Shown piece after piece: positions 34,038 to 46,667 of a stretch of 64,000 nucleotides of DNA (within the stretch, counting starts at the first letter, position 1; each line of letters starts with the position of its first letter). This DNA is from Monosporascus cannonballus. Its lineage: Eukaryota > Ascomycota > Sordariomycetes > Xylariales. The stretch spans positions 186,001 through 250,000 of the forward strand of contig QJNS01000018.1 in NCBI GenBank assembly GCA_004154925.1, written 5' to 3'. The notes beneath the pieces were generated by a model. It searched no databases and was not told the DNA's origin. It saw only the letters and a list, made by a program, of their open reading frames with translations. The position numbers and the translations under genes are program-made.

Positions 34038-34917
34038 TCAATTCTCGTCCTCATCAAGCTTCCGTTTCTTAGAGGCGGGGATGAAGAACGAGTCCATAGT
34101 CCTTTGCCGGGAATCAAATTTTGCACTACCAATGCCTCCTCTAGTCTTCTTCAGACCTTGTAGATGATCGACATTGTTTGTCAATTGGACAGTGAACTTT
34201 AGGGCATCTCGATGGCGAGACTGTTCTGAAGACGTGGCTTCTCCATTTGTTTGCTCAATCTTTGCCTGAAGGACACCGGTATTGGTCCACGCGGCGATGA
34301 TCTCGCCTTGTACTGAATCCAGCTGGTTCGTGGAATACTGCGAGAGCAGCTCCCTCAACAAGACGCTAAGGATAATCCCATGAGCGACGATCACGACAGC
34401 AACGTCCTTGATAACATACTCCTCGACGATTGGAGCTAGGTGCACGTCAAGAAATCGATTGACACGAATTCTCATTGAGTCAGGGGTTTCCGAGTCAGAA
34501 TTCGCATCACCTTGCGAAGTGGCGGTTCTGGCGCCGAACTTCTTGCCCTCAAACGAGCCGAAGTCCTTCTCCCGGAGGTCTGGAAGTTGTACCACCTCCA
34601 ACCGGGCCTGAGCTTCCGTCACGCCCGTGTCGGTAGATGGCTGAGCATCAGCGACGGCCTCGGCTGTCCGGTACGCTCTCTGGAGATTGGACGTGAATAT
34701 CTTCTTGATTGGCCCTATGAAATCTCGACGTTTCGCGAGATGGGCACCTAGTCGCCTTGCTTGGAGGACTCCATGGTTCGTCAGAGGTGAGTCGCGAGAA
34801 CCTGCACTGGGAGAATTGTTAGAGCGGCCAAGTGATTGAATAGGGGACGGAAGCCGCATACTAAAGGCCACCAACGTTGTCAACCGACTCGCCATGGCGG
34901 ATGAGCAGGAGATACAT
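34038..34917 (-). CDS. Histidine phosphatase (phosphoglycerate mutase-like) with PIP-box-like tail
   Basis: Two-exon gene: 34,917-34,862 and 34,806-34,038; 274 residues. The correct start is MYLLLIRHGESVDNVGG at 34,917. A longer continuous frame from 35,024 reads through the intron (34,807-34,861, GTATGC..CTCCCAG) and misses the catalytic motif. H8 in the RHG motif is the phospho-acceptor and H161 in VIVAHG the second catalytic histidine; LTNHGVLQARRL and SNLQRAYRTAEAV are family signatures. The C-terminal 25 residues carry QRTMDSFF (residues 253-260), which fits the PCNA-interacting consensus Q-x-x-h-x-x-a-a, followed by the basic cluster KKRK. The substrate is unknown; a nuclear role is inferred from the tail. 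Confidence 0.88.
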
Positions 34918-35776
34918 TGTGTGGCATCATTTCCAAAGACCAAACGGTCTGGATTGACTGATGCGTACAGTAGACGTCCGGCTGAGCACAATGGAGATTG
35001 CAGGAAAGAATTTTTTCGCACCAACTAGCACGCACAAAGGTTTAAAGGCAAAAACTGGGACCCTTGTAGCTGCATGGGTACGAATTCTGGACCAAGGTTA
35101 ACGCGTTATGCAATCTATTTAGTTATGTGATATTCATCCAGGTCCGTGCTGGTCGAATCCTCAAGGCTGAGTAAATGCGGTAGATGGATATTTGCTTCGG
35201 CAATCTTTCAATGTCGTGACAGCTTGAATCAATGACTCCTGTAAAGCTCTCCTACCGCAGCATTGCTTTTGAAATGTAGGAAACTTGTATTTGGCCACCA
35301 AAGCCGCCAATTCGAACCAGGCTACCACCAAGCCACTGTATCATGCTACCAACACCAATAATAGAAAGCGACACTTCTGATAGGGAATCTTATAAGCACG
35401 TGCCGCCCTATATGCATCCTCTCAGCACCATAGATCTCATTGGTCATCCTCCCCAACTTGAAATTCACGGCACAGAGTGTGACAGAGTACTTCAGTGATC
35501 CCATGAAGTGACTACCTTTGGCAAAGGTGAGTATAACACAAAGCTGGGACAAGGTCGAAGAAGCCTTCGAAAAGTTGTGTTATACACTAGTTATTGGTTC
35601 TGTCTGGGTGTTCAGCTCTCAGCCCAAACTAGGTAGCTTATCGATCTAGTGATCACCTTCGACACCAATATTCTCTCGTAATCCCCCCTCGTCTGGTACG
35701 TTGTTGGACCAACAGAGCTTATGGGGATTCAATAAGCGTAGCCAAGTGACTGGTATGAAATAGGCGTCACAATAAA
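34918..35776. other. Intergenic, no gene recognised
   Basis: About 860 bp upstream of the phosphatase gene and of the HET pseudogene. Nothing specific seen. Confidence 0.45.
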
Positions 35777-37330
35777 ATGAACGCACGTCCGGAGCTCATG
35801 CTGCCCCTGAAAACGGACGCCATGAAGGTGTCACAAGGCACACTCTACGACTACGAGCCGCTCCCCTCAGCCAGCACCGTCTGGATCGTGCAGCAGTACC
35901 AAGCGGCCAGCATAACAGACCCGCTAGAGTTCGACTTCGCGGTACCTGAACCGGTACGCGTTCGGCGACTTTTCCTCATTCGACGACGGTGATGGCGCGC
36001 GCGGAGCTGCGTCGCCATTACGGCCACCGTGCACGACATGCTGCCGCACCTGCGCAAGCGCAGCGCCACCGCGACCAGCTGCCTTTGCGCCTGTGACTAG
36101 ACGGCATCTGCCTCCATCAGGCCGACGACGCTGAGAAGGGAGTCCAGGTGCCGCTGATGGGCGAGATCTACCACCAGATGCGCATCGTGCACATCTGGCT
36201 CGGGGGCAGCGAGCCGGACGCCGGCAAGACGCTTAGGTTCCTGCGGACCGTCGCGCTGCAGAGGGTCCAGGCTCAGCACCGCCGCGGGCTCGCGGACGTG
36301 GTGCGCGCGGCCCTCCGCGAGTCGTTCGGGGCCCCTGTCTTGGGTCCCGTGTTGAAGCTGATCCACAATCCGTAGTTCCAGTGACGGTGGGTGGTACAGG
36401 AGGCGTCGCTGAGTCACGAAGCGATCGTGCACTACGGCGAAAGCAGTATTGCCTGGCCGTGGTTCGCTGATGGCCTGGATGCGCTGCTTCAGGGGCGCGC
36501 TGGCCTACGCCTAGACGGAACCACGCTCAAGGCTCTGCGCGTTGCCAACGCCATAAGGAGGAATCGCGGCACGCTACTGGAAAACCTGTAGGAGTTCCAC
36601 ATTACCATCTGTCTCGATCCTAGAGACCACATCTTCGCGCTGTACGGCTTAGCGAGTGACGTGGGTTCAAGGCCGACTCAGTCGCGCGGCGGCACTCCCA
36701 GAGACGTTGTCGATTATTCTCGACCTTGGATGGACACGCACACATCAGTGTCACGATACTGGATCCAAGAGGGGAAGTTCGTTGAAGTACTCCGTCACTT
36801 GTCCGCCTTCGGCACGCTGTGGGAAGTCAATTCGACTCGACCTTCTTGGGTACCGAATTGATCAACCGAGATGCATTATCGACTGGATTTATCAGGTGCT
36901 CTGCGCTTATTTGATACCCCTGAGTTCGTACGATATGCCAACTTGGAAAGGCTTGAAGCTTCGGGGTAGACATCTCGGCGAAGTAGTCCGGCTGTTTAAC
37001 AGGTTGCTAGCGGAACAGTCCGGTGATCTACAAGTGGTCGAACAGTATTCCTCGACGGCTATCTTCAACCCCGGACTTGGTCCCGGCGCTCGGGATGTTA
37101 GCATCATCGCCGACATACTTGGGCGCCTCTGCCTCGCCCTCCGTCAGAGTGGTGAGGCGCGTAGTCCGTATGTGGATCTTTTTCGGTCGGCCCCAAGGCG
37201 TAAGGACTTTCCGACTAAGGACGAGTTGATCATGATGCTGCTTATGAAATGTGCCTTGACCCCACTAGATGGCGACGCAACAGCTTATGAACAGCTTGAT
37301 GATCAGGGTGTGGATAAAGTGGTACTCTAG
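35777..37330 (+). pseudogene. HET-domain (heterokaryon incompatibility) pseudogene
   Basis: Remains of a fungal self/non-self recognition gene. Landmarks: YDYEPLPSASTVW (35,849 on), DGICLHQADDAEKG then VPLMGEIYHQMRIVHIWLG (36,100-36,205), RWVVQEASLSHE, and CLDPRDHIFALYGLASD (36,619-36,660). In that main frame, stops occur at 36,094 (TGA), 36,373 (TAG), 36,382 (TGA) and 36,589 (TAG). The first and second stand where the family has tryptophan, so C-to-T or G-to-A changes explain them. The reading frame also shifts between 35,992 and 36,090 and again after 36,660 (PSWVPN lies in another frame). The gene is dead. It adjoins the retroelement block, whose first LTR starts at 37,739. Confidence 0.82.
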
Positions 37331-37738
37331 TTCCAGTATATGCTCGAGGCGTGGGCACGAAAAGGCGTAAGTAACTGCGAAGAGAAAGACTATCAGATTC
37401 CGGACGGAGCACACGAAGATAATGCGAACGAGAACAAGGCCATATCGAACAGGAGGGTATCCACATCCGTGGTTTGTCTGAAGACGCCCTTCGTGCGAGC
37501 TAGACTAAGGCCTTTGATGAAAGGTGTAGGCGCGATGATGATACATAGGTCAATGTTAGTGTCTAGTGACAGCGTCAGCTTCACGGGGCCAGCGAATGTC
37601 ATGGTCCATGACAGAATTGTGAGACTTACTGCATTGCAAGGGAACTTGTCGGTACCGAACCCCGATATCTCGTTATTTGAGCTGGATGCTTTGGCTTTCA
37701 TCTTCAGACCCGTGACAGTCACGATGGAAGGCGGTGTA
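37331..37738 (+). other. Tail of HET region up to the retroelement boundary
   Basis: An open frame (from 37,340) runs through here and on into the LTR, but I recognise no domain in it. It may be the decayed C-terminal part of the HET gene. Confidence 0.4.
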
Positions 37739-38150
37739 TGTAACGAACCTGTCATACATCCACCTAGAGGTATGAGCAGTATCCGAAATGGGGTCTTGAT
37801 TTGCAGGTAACAATAAGGCGAGGAATATTTTAATAGTGTATATGTTAAAGAGGTTTAAAGAGTTTTCTTATAATAAAAAAGTCTACTTTTAGTTATAAGG
37901 TTAAATTAATAATTAAAAAACAAAAACTTAATTAAATAATTATTTATATAAAAACCCGATTATATATTTTAATTTCTTAAATTAAATATATTGTAGATTT
38001 ATGTAATATATATAATTTGATTAATTTTTCAGATTACTTAAATTATATCGATTAAGCTAAGAACTTCCATGCGGAGTTTAACCGTAGTAAGCTTACGCTA
38101 AGCCTTAAAAGGTGGTTTTTTTTAAGATAAGAACTCTTATTTTTATAATA
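37739..38150 (-). repeat. LTR, form A (3' LTR of E3)
   Basis: 412 bp, starting TGTAACGAACCTGTC on the plus strand. Its other end, TTTTATAATA, is the mutated form of the CCTGTAACA seen in the solo LTR. Preceded by GTGTA; the partner duplication is outside the window. Confidence 0.85.
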
Positions 38151-38253
38151 TTATTTTCTTTTTCCAAGAATTTTTATCCCAGAATAAGAGCTGTAAGTGG
38201 TCCCTTTTTATTTGTTAAAAAAAGTTCTGGGAAATTTTTTTACTGATTTTATC

Positions 38254-38815
38254 ATGATAAGCCGTATTTAAAACAAAAATCTCGTTTGAATTAACGCAAA
38301 ACGCGCGATAATCGTATAGATTTTATCGAGAAATTTGATTTTAAAGTCGTTTTTTTGTTCGAACTGCGTTCGCTTTAGGGAATTCGATTGTTTTTACGTA
38401 GTTAATATTCTAAGTTATAGTTATTGTATTCGTCACTAGCGTTCGGTTTGTAATATATTAGACATAAATTCTCTAGTGAAAATTAGGGAGAAACGTAAGC
38501 GATTGCCAAAGAAAAAACGCGAAGTGGAAAATAAGTTAATAAAGCTTTTTAGTTAGTTAAAATGCTTACGTTTTTAGCAAGATATTATATAAAAAAGGTT
38601 TTGGTTATTTTAAAGAAAATTTATAAAATAAATTAAATGAAATAACAAAAAAGATTAAAAAAGAAATAACGACGTATAAAAGCGGAATAAGTACGGTTTG
38701 TTTTCGAAATAAACGTTATTGCAAAAGCGTTTATTTTTTTTAATTGAAACGCCGCAAATTTAGATTTAGGCGGGGAATTGTTATTGTTTATAATTTTGGC
38801 GATAGAATATTTTAA
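38254..38815 (+). pseudogene. Antisense extra gene of the retroelement family, E3 copy
   Basis: Read on the strand opposite to E3 gag-pol, between its 3' LTR and the chromodomain end. ATG at 38,254. FDCFYVVNILSYSYCIRH appears in the middle and VCFRNKRYCK..LKRRKFRFRRG near the end. It has several stops. The match to the copies in E1, E2 and E4 is by eye. Confidence 0.65.
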
Positions 38816-39547
38816 CTAGATTTATTATATTTGTTAAGTAATTAAGTAGTTTCTAAATACTTTTTATATAAGTAGTTTTTTTATTTAATTAAGTATTAAA
38901 CTTTATTTTTAATCATTTTTAACTTTAATATTTATTCGATTTTATATTCGTTTAAAATGTTTTTAAATTCTGGATTTATTTTTAACGAGGCGTTTTTGGG
39001 TGCTGGTTTAAGTAAGAAAATATAGAAAATAGAATGTATTTTTATAGTTTTAAGTAATAGTAATCGGTAACTAATTTTTTAAAATAATTTCGTTGTTAAG
39101 TTTTTTTGTTTTGATTTGTAAAATATTTAATATAGCGTTTTGTTTTTAATTTGATAAGTAAATTTTGTTTTTTTAATAAAATTAATTAATTAATTTTTTT
39201 CTTATTATAATACCGGATTATTCGTTATAAAAGAAATCGCAATTCGTTTTAAAAACAAGTTTAAATTATTTTAATTTTCGTTATTAACATTTTTGCTTTT
39301 AAGACAATTATAATACTTTTTAGTGCTTTGTTAAATAGTTATTTAGGTTATTTTATTTTTATGTTATATTCGTATATAGCTGTATACAAAAATACGTCTA
39401 TATTTTCGTTGATAAGTATAATATAAGCAAGTTATATTAATAATTAACATTTTATATAATTATTACATTAATAATTAACGTAATTTCGAAAGTATTATTT
39501 TAAAGTTTAATTTAGCGTTTTGGTTTAGCCGTTTGTTTCAAGATAAT

Positions 39548-39965
39548 TGTAACGAACCTGTCATACACCACCTGGTAGTATGAGCAGTATCCGAAATGGG
39601 GTCTTGATTTGCAGGTAACAATAGGGCGAGGAATGATTCAGTAGTCTATTCGTTAAAGAGATTTAAAGACTCTTCCCTCAATTAGAGAACGGTGCGGTTG
39701 CCTTTGACTAAGAGCTTAGATTGATAGCTAAGGAGCGAAACTAAGTAGGTGCTATTTACATAAAAGACTGATTCATTATATATCCCAATTCCTAGAGTGA
39801 GTGTGTCGTAAATCTATATAATCTATGTGATCTAACACTAGATCACCTAGATTACCTAGATCACTCCTGAGGCCAAGCCTTCTTGTCCGTAGTTTAACCG
39901 TGACAGGATCACGCTAGGCCTTAAAGGTTGGTCTCCTCAAGACAGGAACCCCTGTTCCTGTAACA
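39548..39965 (-). repeat. Solo LTR, form A, TSD ATAAT
   Basis: 418 bp from TGTAACGAACC to GTTCCTGTAACA, flanked by ATAAT at 39,543-39,547 and again at 39,966-39,970. No internal region is attached on either side, because E3 sequence continues directly. It is GC-richer and less mutated than its neighbours, so it is the best guide to the ancestral LTR. Confidence 0.9.
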
Positions 39966-40340
39966 ATAATATACTGTCGAAAATTTGAATTTAGCGCTTA
40001 TTTACTTAAAGAAACTTATATTAAATTTAAACATAAAAAGCTTATTTTTATTGAAAATGAATTTTTAATATCTTATATTTATTAAAATAGTATTTAATAA
40101 GGATATAAATTAATTATTTTACTATTACTTTTTTTTAAAAAAAGTAAAAAGTATTTATATTTAGTAAATTTATAAATAATTGCTTATATTTCGTTATATT
40201 TAACTTTAATAAATAAGTTTGTAAATAAAGATAAATTAATAATAAAATTTTAAATTATAATATTTTATATTTTATTTAAAATATTAATAAAGTATAATAA
40301 CCTGTAGAGTTTATAGCGTATTATTTTAGTTTTATTATAA

Positions 40341-40620
40341 TGAAGTGGAGCGGGGTGTTACACCCATGGTCAGGCTCGGCTGATTAGAAAGCCCGAGCTT
40401 CGCATGTATATTAAGAAGTTCTTTTTCGCCATGAGTTCAACTTCTAGGCATCTTCGGCCACCATCACCACTCAGCATGTTTTCGGCCACTTCAGTTATCG
40501 AGGTTCAACACCAGTAATACAGTCAGATTAAGTTCTTCATTTTTCGACAATCCCATTCCGTACCGTGACATAAAATGGTTATCCGCACTGATCAAAACCA
40601 ATTCTCCCAACTCCAATTCA
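40341..40620. mobile_element. GC-richer 280-bp insertion in E3, TG..CA ends
   Basis: Begins TGAAGTGGAGCGGGG and ends ..CTCCAATTCA, with ATAA on each side. The surrounding E3 sequence aligns with E4 without this block. It is not RIP-degraded and is unrelated to the main family. Possibly a solo LTR of another element; it contains GTGACATAAAATGG near its right end. Confidence 0.5.
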
Positions 40621-40805
40621 ATAAGTATTACAGTTTTTAATAATTTTTTAATTATTTAACGTAATTTTGAAAAGTTGTATTTTTTTATAATTATTTAGTA
40701 ATTTTGAAAATCTTCTAATATTTGTATATCGAATTTTCGTAAAACGTTTTAATAAATTGTTTTTATTAATTCTTAGAAATATAGATATTATTATTATATA
40801 ATAAC

Positions 40806-41033
40806 TGGCCTCTTAGTTGTCCGTTATAAGATAATGGATAGCTGTGAGCTGGATAAGGTAATCTTCGACCAGTTGTAAAGCAGATTTAAAGAAGTGAATG
40901 TATTAAGTTACTTCCATCTGGCGTTTTTCACTAGCTGCCAGATGGTGGATTTATACTAGTAAGTGGGTCGGTGACTGATCGGTGGCTGGTCGGCTACCAG
41001 CCTCATCCTCATAGGGGCTGTATTCTCACATCC
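40806..41033. mobile_element. GC-richer ~230-bp insertion in E3
   Basis: A second unmutated block inside E3, absent from the aligned part of E4. It contains a perfect hairpin CCATCTGGC (40,914-40,922) with GCCAGATGG (40,937-40,945). Exact ends and target duplication are unclear. Confidence 0.45.
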
Positions 41034-41657
41034 GTTTAGTTATTAATTTTTTTTATTTTTCTATATCGTAAAGAATCTCGAAACTGTAATAAAAATTTAA
41101 ATATTAGTTGTATTATTTTACGTAGTTGTACAGTGTCGTTCTTATTATATTATAAAATTTGTATATCTTTTTAAAGGATTTTAAATTTTTAATTTCTTTT
41201 ATAATTAAAAATATCCGCCAATATATTTTTTATATACTATATTTTGAATTTAAACCTCGATAAGAAAATTATTTAAATCTTATATCGTTTATTTAATTTT
41301 TATATTTTTATAAATCGAATAAGATTTTTATAATTAAAGTAAATATCGAAAAACCTTTTAATTTCGTTAAATAAAGCTTTTATTATTTTAGAATTACGTA
41401 TAAGGCGTAATTTAAACTATTAGTTTTTAATCGTTTTATTTTGTTAGCGTTTGGTAATTTTATTACTAGTTTTTTTTAGTAATTCTATCTTTAAGTATTT
41501 GGAAAGTTTCTTTAATTTTATTTACAAATTCGAATTTTTTTCCGATATATTTTTTAGTAATACGTTTCGTTAATAATTTAATTATGTTTTCGTATTCCTA
41601 AATTTAGCTGCGTATAATACGTAAATTCGAAAATCTGTTAAATATTTATAACGTTTG

Positions 41658-42073
41658 TATTACGGATCCCCAAGTCGACCCGTTCTGGAGGCCCCAGGGC
41701 TGCAGAAGAAGGAAATTCCACACTTTAAGTTACGTAACTTAAAGTAATCTAACTAATTTATTAAATCATATAAATCATAATAATCTAAATAATTTAACAA
41801 ATCCAAAAAATCAATATTACACCAGTAAAACGAAAAAAGGTATAAGATTTCAGGTTTCCTATATAAATAACTACCTACTTAATTTCGCTCCTTAGCTATT
41901 AATCTAAGCTTTTAAACCAAAAGCAACTGCACCATTCTTTAATTAAAAAAAGTACCTTGAAATCTCCTTAACGAACATACTAAATCATTTTTCGTCCTAT
42001 TATTACCTACAAATCAAAATCTTTTTCAAATATTACTTATATCTCCAAATAAATATATAATAAGTTCGTTATA
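41658..42073 (+). repeat. LTR, form B (5' LTR of E1)
   Basis: 416 bp, starting TATTACGGATCC and ending GTTCGTTATA (mutated TG..CA). The GC-rich 5' part contains GGCCCCAGGGCTGCAG and TTAAGTTACGTAACTTAA. A TATATAAATA box lies in the part shared with form A. Confidence 0.85.
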
Positions 42074-45000
42074 TTTTAATAACTCCTTAATTAATAGATA
42101 ACAAATAATTTACTGCCTAATTAAGGCATAAATTTTCCTGAACTTAATACAAACGACAGCATAGGACAACATTCATAAAATAAATAACATATACAATTTC
42201 CATTATTAGCTAATAAGGTATTATTAATAAGATTTAACGATTTACCCCTTATTAAAAAAGTTTTCCAATTAATTAACAATATGGCTCCCCTTATAACTCG
42301 ATCTTAAGGAAATCCTTTTTCCCAGCCTTAATAGCAACCTTCCCTAACTCCGCAGGATACTATTAAAATCCAAAAACCGAAACAAAAGGAAATCGAAAAA
42401 AAAAAGAAATATGGGGCAGGAAACCAAAAAAAAAAATCCCTCGCAAAGGAAAAATTAGGTGCTTTAAAAGCAAAAATCCAGACCTTAAAAAAAGAAAATA
42501 CCCGACTAAAAGAAAAAAAACCGGCTTTTCCACAGTTTGGCTCTCCTAAAAAACGAAACCAAGGAACTGGTTACCGATTATTTACGTTAAACCCAAAATA
42601 AACGCAAACAAAAACCTTGACCTTACCACTGTTCGGCGTTAACCGGATACAAAAAGGAATTATTCCGCCCCTAAGTTACTACGGAATGCCAAACGTTAAA
42701 GGCTATAAGCCAACTTCCCCAAAACCTTATAATAGATTAAAAAACCCTAATAAATTCTTAATCCAAACCAGATTTTACCTTAAATTTTATAAAAATTCTT
42801 TACCGGAAAAATATTAAAAGGTAATAATTATTTCTTAATTATTAATCGGACGAATTCGTTTATGGTTCGAATCTATTTTAACGGATTACCTTAAATAATA
42901 TTTAAAAAAAATTTTCGGACTTTATTAATTATATTTTTAATAATTACGAAAATTTCGAAAAAGAAAATACGCACCTTATTCGGAAATCCAAATAAAAAAC
43001 AATATGTAATTAAATAATTTTATCTTTTCCGCCAAATTAAGTTAATATCTAAATATACGATTAATTTTAATTATTTGGCCGCTATTTTAAATTTATCGGA
43101 AAACGCGTTATTTTATTTTTATTACGATAATTTAAAACCTTAAATTAAAAACGAATTATATATAAAACTTAAGATTAAATCCTTTACAAAATATATAAAT
43201 AAGGTTATTATCGCCGACCGACAAACTTTTAATCGGTACCTTAAAAAAAAGAAACCGGCAAACAAGGTAATAACAAAAGCTTTAATAACCGAACTAAGAA
43301 AAATAAAGGCAAACCTTCAAAAAAATAAATTCCGCTTCGAAAAAACTTAAGAAAAATAAATCCAAAGTAAAATATTTTAATTGTAGCAAAAAGGGGCATT
43401 TTAAGAACAAATATCGTTCCCCCGCTAAAAGGAATTCCAAAAAAGAAAAAATTCCTTAACCCCAGAAAAAAACCAGGGCGACTAAACAAAAAACCGATAA
43501 TAAGGCAAAAAAAAAAGAAAAAAATTAATTCGATTTCCTTTTAGCCAGAATTTATTATTGCTATAATTATTTAAATCTAGAATAATAACCCAAAATACGA
43601 AAATTATCTTATTTACTAAAACTTTAAAATTAAAATTTATAAATATTATCCAAAATAAACAACTTTTAAAATAACCATAAAATTAAAATACCAGTATTAC
43701 CTTAATTCCCAGAAATATAAGATGCATATAAAGAATAATTAATTTCGACCAAATATTAATAATTACGGATAATTATCCCCAAAGTTTTACGAACTTCTTA
43801 AATATATTATTTACAAAAAAATACCATCGGCGAACCCTTACGATTTATTATATTTTACTATTTATTACTAAGATAATTATCTTATTTATTTTAAAGCCAA
43901 AAAAATAATAACTTTTGGCCTAGATAAAATAATAAAACTTTTACCGAATTAAACGATAAATACCGATACATTAAAATTTCCCAATAACTAAAATACTTTA
44001 AATTTTATTACTTATACCCCGAATTAAAACGGAATTATAAAGCTATATTGCAAAAATACTTATATTACTCTCCGATATTTTGCACCTAATACGAACTCCT
44101 AAATATAGGAATACCTCCTTCGGAAATTCACTTTTTTAATCCCATAATTCGGGAAATACGGAATAAAAAAGTAAACCAGAAAAAAAACCAGATTTTAAAG
44201 CCCTAATGCAAATATGGCAAAAAAACATAATTCCGGTATAAGGACGACTAATATACCAAATATATTATTAAAAAAGTTCGCAAATAAAAACTTGCTTAAA
44301 TCGGAAACCAACCGAAATCAAAAAATTATAAAGGCCTTTGAAAATAAGGCAACGAAAAACCCCAATTAATAAAACCTTATATAAAGCAACAAAAAAAATA
44401 CGTAATCAGATTAAAATTTCTCTTTAGTACCACAACAAAATATTTAAAACAATAATTAATTCCGGCGTAAAAAATAATTTTATTTCCTTTATTATAACAG
44501 AAAAATATCAGATTCCCTGGAAATACAAATTAAAATCTTACAAATTACGTATAGTAAATAATAATTTATCTACTTACGAAAAAAAATTAATTTTTCGAAA
44601 AACGGAAAAATTCCCGGTACAAATTTAAGGATATCAAAAATATATTTCGTTGGATATCGCCGACATCTCTAAATACGATATTATCTTAAAAATACCTTAG
44701 CTTTATTCCAGCAACCTAAGGATTAATTAAAAAAAACGAACGTTCTTCTAGGACAAAATACCAGAAAAAAAATAATCGAAAAATTTGTTATATTATTAAA
44801 AAAATACGGATCCCTAATTAAATTTTTACAATATTATCAAAATATTACGAATTTAAAAAATTGTTCAAAAACAAAAAAATTATGAACTATTATTATACGG
44901 TTAATAAGATTATCGAATACCTATTACAGAAAAATATTATTCTAAATTCCATAAGATTTACCATATAAATCCAGAAAAATCGAAAACCTTATAAAAAAGC

Positions 45001-46667
45001 ATATAATTAAACCTAAAAAAGGATATATTTAACTTTTTAATTCCCTTATTAAATATCCAATCCTTATAATACCAAAAACTAAAGATAACAAACAAAAAAT
45101 CGATAAAAACGGAAACCTTATTTACCGAAAAATAATTAATTATAAATAATTAAATAATATTATAATTAAAAATAAATACCCCTTAATATTTATAAACATC
45201 TTAAAAATATTAATAAAGTTAAATGGTTTATAGTACTTAACTTTCGTAATAATTATTATCGCATTAAAATAATCAAAGAAAAAAAATAGAAAACGGTATT
45301 TAGAATAATATATAAACTTTATGAATATAAAGTAATACCTATAGGACTTACTAATGCTCCCGCCAGTTTCCAAAGCTTGGTAATAACTACCCTCCGACAA
45401 TTCTTGGACAAATTCGTATTTATCTATTTCGACGATATTCTTATTTATTCCGAAACCCTAAAAAAGCATAAAAAACATATTGCTTAAATACTTAAAACTT
45501 TGGACGAAATTAACATTCGAATTAACCTTACTAAAAACGTATAACATATCCAGAAATTAAATTTTTTAGAATTTATTCTTATATTAAAATAAATTCAAAT
45601 TTAACGTTCCAAATTAGAAATAATCAAAAACTAGCTCATCCTTAATAAGGCAACTGTTATAAATATCCGATAAATCTTAAGATTTACTAATTATATACGT
45701 AACCTAATTAAGGGATATAAAAACATAATTAGGCCTTTAACGAAATTTATTACTAAAAAATACGTTAAGAAAAAATTCGAACTTTTAGAAAAAGCAAAAA
45801 AAGCGTTCCGGGAATTAAAAAAAGCAATTACCAACGGACCTATCGTAAGGATGCCAAATCCAGATAAAACGAAACAACTAAAAATAGATATTTTAAAGTA
45901 CGCCTTAGGCGTAATTTTGGAACAATAAGAAAATAACAGCAAATAATACTTAGTAACGTATTATTCGAAAGCATTCCAAAATATAGAACTCCGATACCAA
46001 ATTTATAACAAAAAATTATTAATAATTATTAATACTTTTAAAAAATAAAAACCTTTTTTTAACAAAACAAAAAAACCTTTCGATATTTACTTTAATCACA
46101 AAAATCTTATATAATTTATAAAAACCCAAAAACTAAATAAACGATATAAAAAATAATAGATCTTTTTATTTAGATTTAACTTCAAAATATATTATATCAA
46201 AAGAAAAAAAAATATCTAGGCGGATATTCTTAATTACAAAAAGGATTACGATTCCAAAATCCCCCCCAAAAAATATGCAAATATTATAATATAACAAAAA
46301 CGGAATAATATATCTATATAAAATAATAAAAAAACCAACCACCGAACTTTTAATACAGTTCCAAAATTCTTACGATGCAAAAAAACCAAAAAAATTCAGT
46401 AGCTAAAAGGACAACCAAAAAATCAATTATTATACCACGGCAAAATTTATGTTCCTAAAGATTAATAAAAATAATTCGTAAAAAAATTCCATAAGAACTT
46501 ACTACATAAATATCAAAGAATCTTTAAAACCACCCGACGGCTGCAAAAAAAATACGATTTCCCTAAGCTACGCCGTATGGTCAAAATGACCATCAAAAAC
46601 TGTAACGTTTGTAATAAAACTAAGGCAGTATGCCATAAGCCTTATAGGTTATTATAACCCATTAATA

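Noticed and set aside
34038..35024. 328-residue phosphatase with a long N-terminus
   Set aside because: That frame reads through an intron and lacks the RHG motif; the spliced form starting at 34,917 has it.
35290..35340. Possible tRNA (CCTGGTTCGAATTGG on the minus strand)
   Set aside because: Only a T-loop-like word; no acceptor or anticodon arm can be drawn.
42617..42817. Small standalone gene in the AT-rich block
   Set aside because: It lies in the gag region of E1 and matches the same place in E2 (about 47,665-47,860).
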